From JALQTD01 sp964390365 (GTDB taxonomy: Bacteria > Bacteroidota > Bacteroidia > Flavobacteriales_D > Sanyastnellaceae): a stretch of DNA of 15,332 nucleotides. Position numbers and translations under genes: made by a program. This document shows, one piece after another, positions 6,011 to 12,311 of this stretch. The stretch's first letter is position 1. Every line of letters starts with the position of its first letter. The stretch is taken from positions 1-15,332 of the forward strand of contig CAYMHW010000054.1 in assembly GCA_964390365.1 (NCBI GenBank), in the 5' to 3' direction. The notes under the pieces are model-generated. The model searched no databases and was not told the DNA's origin. It was given only the letters and a program-made list of their open reading frames with translations.

Positions 6011-8479
6011 TCAGTTGACGTTTCGGCTGTAACGGCGGCGGCGCAAAGCGATGAACACCCGGCCCAACAGGAAGACGAGCAGCAGCGGCAACGCCACAGC
6101 CAAACCCTGCCAAGTCATTCGCTGTGTGCGGATGCGCTCGCGGTCCAATGGGCGCAAGTCAATGGTCCGCGACCGCACGGAAATCGCGGCCTGCTCGTCG
6201 AGCAAGTAGCTGATGGCATTCAAGAGGAACTCCTTGTTGTCGTAGACGACCTGCTTCGCGTAGCGATCGAATCCGAGGGGCACGATTTGGGGGCGGCCTT
6301 GGCCGTCCACGACCACCTTGTTGCGGGCGATGTCCCCGTCACCGATGACCACCTGCGCCGTTCGAACCGACCGCTCGCGGAATGCGAACTCGGGATCCGT
6401 TCGCAGCACTTCGGGAATGCGGTCGCTGAACGCGCTCTGGAACTCCCCTTCCAACAAGAGCGCGAACGGCTGGTTGGGCACGTTGTTCGAATTGAAGTAA
6501 TCCGGTGGCAGTTCAACGATGCTGCTCGAAACGCGCACCGGCGCTTTGTACTCCCGGGCCCGCTCGGATGAGGCGAGCAGCACGGTCTTTTTCACGTCGC
6601 CTTCGCCTCCAACAGGGTCCACGCGCGACACGAAGTCAAAGTGAATGGGATCGAGGTTGGTGGTGATGGGGTGGCCAATGCCTTGGGGAAGCGCAATCGG
6701 CGCGAAGTACCAAGAGAACATTTCGTACTGGCGTTGGTCGCCGTTGGGCCCCGCATCGAGGACAATGGGCGCGCACTGCGGATCGATGACGAGGTTGCGA
6801 TTGAGCCGCGCACCATAGGTGTAAAGCAGGTCGTACAGGCCCAAATCCCGCGTCACCCCCTGCGTGACTTGATTCGCCGCCAAGCTGTCCAAATCGGTCT
6901 GAATCGGATCCACGAGCCAGAGCACCCGCCCACCGTTCATCACGAACTGATCGATGAGCAGTTGGTCTTTGCTGTCCATCATGGAGTCGGGCTTCGCGAC
7001 CACCAGCAAGTCGAAGCGGTTGCGCCGATGGGCCATGCCCTCCAACTTTTCGCTGAGCACGTGGATTTTCCCGTTCAACTTGACGCGTGTCACGTCGTAA
7101 TCCTCCTCCAGCGACCGGGTCAAATCCGCCACTTCCAACTCGTTCAATTCCCGATGCCCCTCAAGGAACGCGATTTGCGGACGCTCCTTCCGCGCCGCGC
7201 GCCGCAAGGCGGAAACCAACTCGTACTCGATGGCGTTGATCGAGCCCTGCATCATCATTTCAGTGGGCTCAGGGAGGTCGCTTTTGAAGAACTGGATGGG
7301 CAGGCTTTGGCCATTGAAATTCAAGACCGCGGCAGGCCAAACCACTTTGAAGGCCTTCACCCCTTGTTCCTGGTATGAGATGCGGGTAAAGCGCAGGCCG
7401 CGCTCGTAGAGGGTTTGTTCGTTTTGGCCGATGGTTTGCGGATCATCGATGGCGTAAATGTCCTCAAAGACAAACCGGAATCGCCCCCCGCTCGCATTGC
7501 TGAATTCCTCAAATTTCTGCTCCAGCGCCCGCTCCAAGCGCTTCCACGTCGCCGGAAACTCCCCCGTCAAATAGCACGTCACCAACACATCATCCTCCAG
7601 CGAAGACAGCAATTCCTCGGTGGCTTCCGTCAAGCTGTAACGTTGCTCCGCCGTCCAATCAAACCGCCAATTGAGCACGCCCAATCCCCACCACGCGACC
7701 GTCAGCATCGCCGTCACCAAGACGAAATGCACCCCGTCCACCCGAGGCCGCTCCAACCGGGCCCGCAACGCCCACCGCGCCCCCACCAAGCACACCCCGA
7801 TGAACCACGCGAAGTACCCCACGTCGGCTAGCTCGACCAAGCCCCGGCCCAAGCTCCGGAAATGCGCTTCCATGCCCAGCCGAGAAAACGCGTGATCCCA
7901 CGAACCCATGAGGTCGTACGTGCCCAGCGCCGTGAAGCCGATGTACATGAAGAACGAGACCACGACGGAGTTCAAGAAGGCCACCAAGGGGTTGGTGGTC
8001 AGGGCACTCATCAGCAATCCGAGCGCCACGAAGGCGCCACCGAGCAAGGCGAGTCCCAGCGCACTGCCCAACGTCGCGCCCAAGTCGAGGTTCCAAGCCG
8101 GTTCACCGAGCAGGCCCACGACCAGCACGTACGCTGACGTCGGGAGCAAGGCGGCGAGCAGCACGGACCAGGCGCCTAGGAATTTGGCCCAAACAATGGC
8201 CCCCTCCCCCAACGGGCGCGTCAGAAGCAGTTCCAGCGTACCCGAACGCCGCTCCTCCGCGAGACTCCGCATGGTGATGGCCGGAACGAGGAACATGAAC
8301 ACCCAAGGCGCCCAATCGAACAGCGGATCGAGCGTGGCAATGCCCCCGTCCAATACGTTCCAATCTCCGGGAAACACCCACAAGAACAGTCCCATGATGA
8401 GCAAGAAGGCCGCGACGACCACGTACCCCATCAACGAGCTGAAGAAACTCCGAAATTCTTTTGAGATCAATGCGAACAT
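6011..8479 (-). CDS. gldF-gldG: GldF-GldG fusion: ABC transporter permease plus auxiliary component
   Basis: One 822-residue frame carries two proteins that are normally separate. Residues 1-240 are a GldF-type ABC-2 permease. It has six likely membrane segments near 18-37, 55-70, 100-123, 136-160, 164-187 and 220-238, plus the ABC-2 block EERRSGTLELLLTRPL at 75-90. After a short linker (ARLERPRVDG), residues from about 250 on are GldG. Its N-terminal membrane anchor is at 250-270, then RFDWTAEQRYSLTE, a large periplasmic domain with HRELNELEVADL (442-453) and GGRVLWLVDP, and a last membrane helix near the C-terminus followed by RRRRYSRN. The predicted eight-helix topology keeps the GldF C-terminus inside and the GldG domain outside, which is consistent. 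No Met sits at the junction, so GldG is unlikely to be made separately. In Flavobacterium these genes belong to the gliding ABC transporter with the ATPase GldA, which is not in this window. Confidence 0.9.
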   Translation of the reverse strand: MFALISKEFRSFFSSLMGYVVVAAFLLIMGLFLWVFPGDWNVLDGGIATLDPLFDWAPWVFMFLVPAITMRSLAEERRSGTLELLLTRPLGEGAIVWAKFLGAWSVLLAALLPTSAYVLVVGLLGEPAWNLDLGATLGSALGLALLGGAFVALGLLMSALTTNPLVAFLNSVVVSFFMYIGFTALGTYDLMGSWDHAFSRLGMEAHFRSLGRGLVELADVGYFAWFIGVCLVGARWALRARLERPRVDGVHFVLVTAMLTVAWWGLGVLNWRFDWTAEQRYSLTEATEELLSSLEDDVLVTCYLTGEFPATWKRLERALEQKFEEFSNASGGRFRFVFEDIYAIDDPQTIGQNEQTLYERGLRFTRISYQEQGVKAFKVVWPAAVLNFNGQSLPIQFFKSDLPEPTEMMMQGSINAIEYELVSALRRAARKERPQIAFLEGHRELNELEVADLTRSLEEDYDVTRVKLNGKIHVLSEKLEGMAHRRNRFDLLVVAKPDSMMDSKDQLLIDQFVMNGGRVLWLVDPIQTDLDSLAANQVTQGVTRDLGLYDLLYTYGARLNRNLVIDPQCAPIVLDAGPNGDQRQYEMFSWYFAPIALPQGIGHPITTNLDPIHFDFVSRVDPVGGEGDVKKTVLLASSERAREYKAPVRVSSSIVELPPDYFNSNNVPNQPFALLLEGEFQSAFSDRIPEVLRTDPEFAFRERSVRTAQVVIGDGDIARNKVVVDGQGRPQIVPLGFDRYAKQVVYDNKEFLLNAISYLLDEQAAISVRSRTIDLRPLDRERIRTQRMTWQGLAVALPLLLVFLLGRVFIALRRRRYSRNVN

Positions 8480-8486
8480 GGTGGTG

Positions 8487-8494
8487 CGAAATTA
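8487..8494 (-). promoter_or_regulatory. Possible internal -7 box before gldFG
   Basis: The minus strand reads TAATTTCG, one mismatch from TAnnTTTG, seven bases before the gldFG ATG. It lies in the 49-base gap after the ABM gene, the only sizeable gap in this operon, so gldFG may have its own promoter. The spacing equals that of the phoH box. Evidence is weak because of the mismatch and the lack of a -33 element. Confidence 0.3.
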
Positions 8495-8528
8495 ACGACC
8501 GAGCGCCAGCCTTGTGCATGCGCGTTGT

Positions 8529-8852
8529 TCACATCGTCCGTGCATAACTCGTCGCGCGGGGCGCCCGAGCAAACAAGCGCTTCGTGGCCGGCCAGACCAC
8601 GCCGAACAATTCCGAGCGCCGGTAGGCATCCAAATCCGCCGTGCTGCGCCAGCGACTGACTGTGCTGAAGCCCACTTCTTCACTGGCTTCCAGTTCGCGT
8701 TCCATCAACACCACGCCACCGCAGCCGGGCCGACCTGCAATGGACTCCCGGTGCTCGGCAAACAGCGCCAGAAACGCCTCGCGTTCGTCGGCGCGGAACA
8801 CCATGTCCACGATGCGCAAAATCGGATAGTCAGCAGTGGGGGTAACCTCCAT
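8529..8852 (-). CDS. Small ABM-fold (antibiotic biosynthesis monooxygenase-like) protein
   Basis: This is a 107-residue protein of the dimeric alpha/beta-barrel (ferredoxin-like) ABM superfamily. The pattern is an N-terminal strand LRIVDMVFRA, a helix DEREAFLALFAEHRESIAG, a Cys/Gly turn RPGCGG, a strand VVLMEREL, then FSTVSRWRS with the DLDAYRRSELFGVVW helix typical of ABM proteins. Members range from cofactor-free oxygenases to heme-degrading enzymes. Nothing visible fixes a substrate. The frame is open further upstream, but the start at 8852 is chosen because it gives a TGATG overlap with the preceding SAM hydrolase-family stop and fits the usual ABM N-terminus. It is the second gene of the operon that continues into gldFG after a 49-base gap. 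Confidence 0.75.
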   Translation of the reverse strand: MEVTPTADYPILRIVDMVFRADEREAFLALFAEHRESIAGRPGCGGVVLMERELEASEEVGFSTVSRWRSTADLDAYRRSELFGVVWPATKRLFARAPRATSYARTM

Positions 8853-9655
8853 CAAGACGTGAATTCGATGCGGATGTCTTGGTCGCGGAACAAACCGAGC
8901 AAGGCATCCGCCCCGCCGTTGCCACCCGGCGCGGCTTGGTTGTTCATGGCGAGTTCGAGGTATCCCGCGGCGTTGAACAGCGCCACGCTGTCCCCAATGC
9001 CCACGTCGTCGTAATGCCGGTGGACTTTCCGGAAATCCATGCGCGTGGAGCGCATGGGAATCAAGAACGACCGGTCGCCGACGACTTCTTCGAACACCTC
9101 CCGCGTGATGTTCGTGACCGCGTTGCCGTAATGGTCGATGTACAAGACGCGGCCGATGAGGGCATCCGGTTCGACGCGCGGCGGGATCCATCCGCCCGGC
9201 TCCAACGGCGGAGCCACGCGGCCGAGCAATTCCGGAGCGCCGCCGTTGGCCAAATGCGCCGCTGCAGGCACGAACCATTCGCGCTCCGGGAACGTCGGCA
9301 AATGCCGTTCACTCCGGACTTCGGACAAATCGAACGCGAGCAGCGGCTCGCCTTCATCGAACAACAGCCCAAAGGCCTCGTTGTCGGAGCCGAGGAAGTA
9401 CTGCCGATGGTATTTCACCAACCGCAATGGCCGGTCGCACGCGACCTTTACGCACATCAAATGGATGGTGTCGTCGGGGAATTCGGGCGCGATTTGGCGC
9501 AAGTGAAACACCGCTTCCAACGGATCGAATTTGCGCACACTGTGCGTCACGTCCACCACCACAGCTTGCGGCGCACGGCTCAACAGCGCCCCTTTCAATT
9601 GGGCGATGTGGGGGCTTCCTTCCCCGTAATCGGATGTCAAGGTCACAATCGGCAC
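8852..9655 (-). CDS. SAM hydrolase / SAM hydroxide adenosyltransferase family protein (DUF62), atypical active site
   Basis: This 267-residue protein belongs to the fold that includes SAM hydroxide adenosyltransferases, chlorinases and fluorinases, which attack SAM with water or halide to give adenosine or halo-adenosine plus methionine. Family marks are VTLTSDYG (4-11), LKG (20-22), VVVDVTHSV (32-40), LGSDNEAFGLL (88-98), a likely catalytic His at 134 in PAAAHLANG, DHYGNAVTNI (174-183) and SVALFNAAGYLELAMN (223-238). The VDPGVG loop that carries the catalytic Asp and Arg of the archaeal enzyme reads CVKVACDR (68-75), so the Asp position holds Lys70. Activity is therefore uncertain. The start is GTG at 9653-9655. 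A CACCTTTG box sits only four bases upstream. The gene is divergent from phoH and overlaps the ABM gene by one base. Confidence 0.85.
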   Translation of the reverse strand: MPIVTLTSDYGEGSPHIAQLKGALLSRAPQAVVVDVTHSVRKFDPLEAVFHLRQIAPEFPDDTIHLMCVKVACDRPLRLVKYHRQYFLGSDNEAFGLLFDEGEPLLAFDLSEVRSERHLPTFPEREWFVPAAAHLANGGAPELLGRVAPPLEPGGWIPPRVEPDALIGRVLYIDHYGNAVTNITREVFEEVVGDRSFLIPMRSTRMDFRKVHRHYDDVGIGDSVALFNAAGYLELAMNNQAAPGGNGGADALLGLFRDQDIRIEFTS

Positions 9656-9659
9656 AATG

Positions 9660-9682
9660 CAAAGGTGGGAAACCTATTTTTG
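9660..9682. promoter_or_regulatory. Compact divergent promoter region between SAM hydrolase-family gene and phoH
   Basis: The 34-base divergent gap holds a -7 box on each strand. TATTTTTG (9675-9682, plus) is a perfect TAnnTTTG, seven bases before the phoH ATG. CACCTTTG (minus, 9667-9660) has one mismatch and lies four bases before the GTG start. At these distances the transcripts would begin at or very near the start codons. The -33 region of each promoter would have to lie inside the other gene's unit. Confidence 0.55.
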
Positions 9683-9689
9683 CTTTCAT

Positions 9690-10721
9690 ATGCAACAGCT
9701 CGAGATTTCGCTTGAATCCGTCAATCCGATGGAATTCATGGGCAAGGACGAGGCCAATTGGCGGCAGGTCAAGGCCCATTTTCCCACGCTGAATTTGGTC
9801 GCACGCGGCAACTTGATCCGCGCGAAAGGGGCCAAAACCGATTTGGGACGCTTCGAGGAGGTGATGAACTTGCTGATTTGGCACTTGGAGCGGTACCAGC
9901 GGATTGACGAGGACGACGTAATGCGTTTGTTGAAGGCGGAAACCGGGGACGTGATGAACCGCGCCCGTCAGGACGACACCATCGTCTACGGCGTCGGCGG
10001 AACGCGCATCACGGCTCGGACGCCCAACCAGCACAAGCTCGTCGAAGCCATCCGCACGAACGATTTGGTCTTCGCCATCGGCCCCGCGGGCACCGGAAAG
10101 ACCTACACCGCGGTGGCGATGGCCGTCGCCGCCCTCAAGGACAAACGCGTCAAGCGCATCGTCCTCACCCGCCCGGCCGTGGAAGCCGGCGAAAACCTCG
10201 GCTTCTTGCCCGGGGATTTGAAGGAGAAGCTGGACCCGTATCTGCAGCCGCTGTATGATGCGCTCTTTGACATGCTGCCGCACGACAAGTTGGCGGATCA
10301 CATGGAGAAGGGCGTCATCGAGGTGGCTCCGTTGGCGTTCATGCGCGGGCGGACGTTGGACAAGGCGTTTGTGATTTTGGATGAAGCCCAAAACACGACC
10401 GTGGCCCAAATGAAAATGTTCCTCACCCGGATGGGCCGCGACGCCAAGTTCGTCGTGACGGGCGATGCCTCCCAGGTGGACCTGCCGCGGAAGCAGCAAA
10501 GTGGTTTGGCCTACGCCCAACGCGCACTCCGCGCCACGGAAGGCCTGCAATTCATTGCGCTCACGGGCGACGACGTCATCCGCCACCGGCTCGTCCAAGC
10601 GGTCATCCAAGCCTTCGAGCACACCGACACGGAAATCGAACGCGAGGAACAAGCCCGGGCCGCCGCCCGACGCGCCGCTCGGAGCGCAAAACCGGGAGCA
10701 GACGATGCCCCGAAATCCTGA
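9690..10721 (+). CDS. phoH: PhoH family ATPase (PhoH/YbeZ type)
   Basis: This is a 343-residue cytoplasmic P-loop ATPase of the PhoH/YbeZ family, which is associated with RNA metabolism and ribosome or rRNA quality control and is often paired with the endonuclease YbeY (not in this window). An N-terminal region (1-95) with KH-like character precedes the ATPase core. Walker A is GPAGTGKT at 131-138. Walker B is VILDEAQN at 228-235. The conserved VLTRPAVEAGENLGFLPGD is at 158-176 and VTGDASQVDLP at 256-266. The C-terminus is an Ala/Arg-rich tail from about 320. An in-frame ATG 11 codons upstream (9657) lies before the -7 box, so 9690 is preferred. It leads a plus-strand set with purC, whose own -7 box lies in the 34-base gap. 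Confidence 0.93.
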   Translation: MQQLEISLESVNPMEFMGKDEANWRQVKAHFPTLNLVARGNLIRAKGAKTDLGRFEEVMNLLIWHLERYQRIDEDDVMRLLKAETGDVMNRARQDDTIVYGVGGTRITARTPNQHKLVEAIRTNDLVFAIGPAGTGKTYTAVAMAVAALKDKRVKRIVLTRPAVEAGENLGFLPGDLKEKLDPYLQPLYDALFDMLPHDKLADHMEKGVIEVAPLAFMRGRTLDKAFVILDEAQNTTVAQMKMFLTRMGRDAKFVVTGDASQVDLPRKQQSGLAYAQRALRATEGLQFIALTGDDVIRHRLVQAVIQAFEHTDTEIEREEQARAAARRAARSAKPGADDAPKS

Positions 10722-10730
10722 AGCGCACCC

Positions 10731-10738
10731 TACCTTTG
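10731..10738 (+). promoter_or_regulatory. -7 box for purC-tsaC
   Basis: TACCTTTG, a perfect TAnnTTTG match, lies between the phoH stop and the purC ATG and ends 17 bases before that ATG. It suggests a promoter for purC and the overlapping tsaC in addition to readthrough from phoH. The same octamer stands before cca. Confidence 0.55.
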
Positions 10739-10755
10739 CGCCTTCGATTCCCGCC

Positions 10756-11706
10756 ATGAACACGCTTTCCTCCACCCAGTTCAACTTCACCGGACAAACC
10801 CACGCCTACCACGGCAAGGTGCGCGACATGTACACCTTGGAACACGGCCGCATGGTGGCGGTGGTTTCCGACCGCATCAGCGCGTTCGATGTCATCCTGC
10901 CCGAAGGCATCCCCTTCAAGGGCGAGGTGCTCAACCGCATCGCGAGCCACTTCCTCGATGCCGTTTCCGACATCGTCCCGACTTGGAAGCTCGCCACCCC
11001 CCACCCTTCGGTGACGATCGGCCACACTTGCGAACCCATCCGCCTGGAGATGGTCATTCGCGGATACTTGACGGGCCACGCGTGGCGCACCTACAAATCG
11101 GGCGGCCGCAGCCTCTGCGGGGTCGCCCTGCCGGAAGGCATGCGCGAGCACGACCGGTTCCCCGAGCCCATCATCACCCCCGCAACGAAGGCCGAAGCAG
11201 GCCACGACGAAGACATCAGCCGGGAGGACATCCTGAAGCGCGGCATCGTTTCGCCGGAGCTCTACGCCGAACTCGAACGCGTCACGCGCGCCCTGTTCGC
11301 GCGGGGCACGGAAATGGCCGCTGCACAGGGGCTGATTTTGGTGGACACGAAGTACGAATTTGGCTTGCGCAATGGCCAGCTCACGCTCATCGACGAAATC
11401 CACACCCCGGACAGTTCGCGGTACTTCATCGCGGAAGGTTACGCGGAACGCCAAGCCGCGGGAGAGCCGCAGCGCCAGTTGAGCAAGGAGTTCGTGCGCG
11501 AGTGGTTGATGGCCCACGACTTCATGGGCAAGGAAGGCCAAACCGTGCCCCACCTCCCCGACGACTTCATCCGCGTGGTCAGCGGCCGCTACATCGAGCT
11601 GTTCGAGCGTGTGACGGGAACGACCTTCGAAGGGCACGAATCCGATGACCCCGCCGGCGATGTCGAGCGGGCGGTGGAAGCGTGGATCGCGGCGAACCCG
11701 GCATGA
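10756..11706 (+). CDS. purC: Phosphoribosylaminoimidazole-succinocarboxamide synthase (SAICAR synthetase)
   Basis: PurC joins aspartate to CAIR with ATP to make SAICAR in de novo purine synthesis. The 316 residues correspond to the longer PurC form rather than the roughly 240-residue E. coli form. Motifs in order are GKVRDMY (20-26, nucleotide-binding start), SDRISAFDV (38-46), EPIRLEMVIRGYLTG (93-107), FPEPIITPATKAEAGHDEDIS (about 135-155), LILVDTKYEFG and LIDEIHTPDSSRY. The frame is open upstream into phoH, but the ATG at 10756 gives the normal N-terminus (FTGQTHAYHGKVRD) and lies after a TACCTTTG box. The stop overlaps the tsaC start as ATGA, which implies coupled translation. Confidence 0.96.
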   Translation: MNTLSSTQFNFTGQTHAYHGKVRDMYTLEHGRMVAVVSDRISAFDVILPEGIPFKGEVLNRIASHFLDAVSDIVPTWKLATPHPSVTIGHTCEPIRLEMVIRGYLTGHAWRTYKSGGRSLCGVALPEGMREHDRFPEPIITPATKAEAGHDEDISREDILKRGIVSPELYAELERVTRALFARGTEMAAAQGLILVDTKYEFGLRNGQLTLIDEIHTPDSSRYFIAEGYAERQAAGEPQRQLSKEFVREWLMAHDFMGKEGQTVPHLPDDFIRVVSGRYIELFERVTGTTFEGHESDDPAGDVERAVEAWIAANPA

Positions 11707-12290
11707 GCAAACGCGAACCCACTTGGCAAGCCGAAGCGCTTGAAGTGGTGCGGGCCTTGCGCGCAGGCGGCGTGGTCCTGACCTCGACGGATACGGTCTG
11801 GGGATTGGCGTGCGATGCGACGTTGACGGATGCGGTGGAGCGGATGGCGGCCTTGAAGGGACGCCCTGCGGAAAAGTCGTTCATCGCCTTGGTGGCCGAT
11901 GACGGGCTGTTCGAGCGCCTCCTCCCCGAGCTTCCTGAGTCCGGGTGGGAACTGATGGAGGCTTCCGACCGCCCCGTTACCGTAGTCGGCCAAGCCGGGC
12001 CGCGGCATGGGCTGGCGCCCGGGATGGTGCGTGCAGATGGGTCGCTGGGGGTGCGGCGGGTGGTGGATCCTTATTTGGCCTTCATCCTGCGCGGGGTGAA
12101 TCGGCCGCTGGCTTCTACGAGCGCGAACTTGAGCGGGGAGGCGAGCGATGGGACGTTCCATTCGGTTCCCGCTGCAATCGTGGAAGCGGTGGACGCTGTT
12201 GGGGAGTTTCGACGCGACGGGGTCGGGGGCCCGCCTTCTTGGGTGGTCCAATTCGATGCCGACGGACGCTTCAAGGTCCTGCGCCCGTAG
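11703..12290 (+). CDS. tsaC: L-threonylcarbamoyladenylate synthase (TsaC/Sua5/YciO/YrdC family)
   Basis: The enzyme makes threonylcarbamoyl-AMP from threonine, bicarbonate and ATP, the first step of t6A37 synthesis on ANN-decoding tRNAs. The 195 residues form a single YrdC-like domain without the C-terminal Sua5 domain. Motifs are STDTVWGLACDA (28-39), LKGRPAEKSF (51-60), DGSLGVRRV (112-120) and the nucleotide-binding STSANLSGE (138-146). The Pro-rich motif reads RPVTVVG, the variant I associate with Bacteroidota proteins. The ATG at 11703 is chosen for its ATGA overlap with purC. An upstream in-frame ATG at 11682 would lie inside purC. The partners TsaB, TsaD and TsaE are not in this window. 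A YciO paralogue with another role is possible, but the motifs fit the synthase. Confidence 0.88.
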   Translation: MSKREPTWQAEALEVVRALRAGGVVLTSTDTVWGLACDATLTDAVERMAALKGRPAEKSFIALVADDGLFERLLPELPESGWELMEASDRPVTVVGQAGPRHGLAPGMVRADGSLGVRRVVDPYLAFILRGVNRPLASTSANLSGEASDGTFHSVPAAIVEAVDAVGEFRRDGVGGPPSWVVQFDADGRFKVLRP

Positions 12291-12293
12291 CCC

Positions 12294-12301
12294 TACCTTT
12301 G
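12294..12301 (+). promoter_or_regulatory. -7 box for cca
   Basis: TACCTTTG lies in the 21-base gap after the tsaC stop and ends 10 bases before the cca ATG. It is identical to the purC box. The leader would be only a few bases long, and no Shine-Dalgarno sequence is visible. Confidence 0.55.
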
Positions 12302-12311
12302 CAGCCACGCC

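Noticed and set aside
4927..6018. A 363-codon plus-strand frame opposite the DUF4340-like gene
   Set aside because: The composition is His/Arg/Val-rich without domain features. The minus-strand gene has a membrane anchor and tight operon spacing with gldFG.
8853..9278. Longer start for the ABM-fold protein
   Set aside because: The upstream part is an Arg/Gly-rich shadow of the SAM hydrolase-family gene. The ABM fold is complete from 8852.
9354..10790. A 478-codon open frame on the minus strand opposite phoH
   Set aside because: It covers phoH and parts of two neighbours in antisense, has no recognisable motifs and crosses the divergent promoter region. PhoH with Walker A and B is clearly the real gene.
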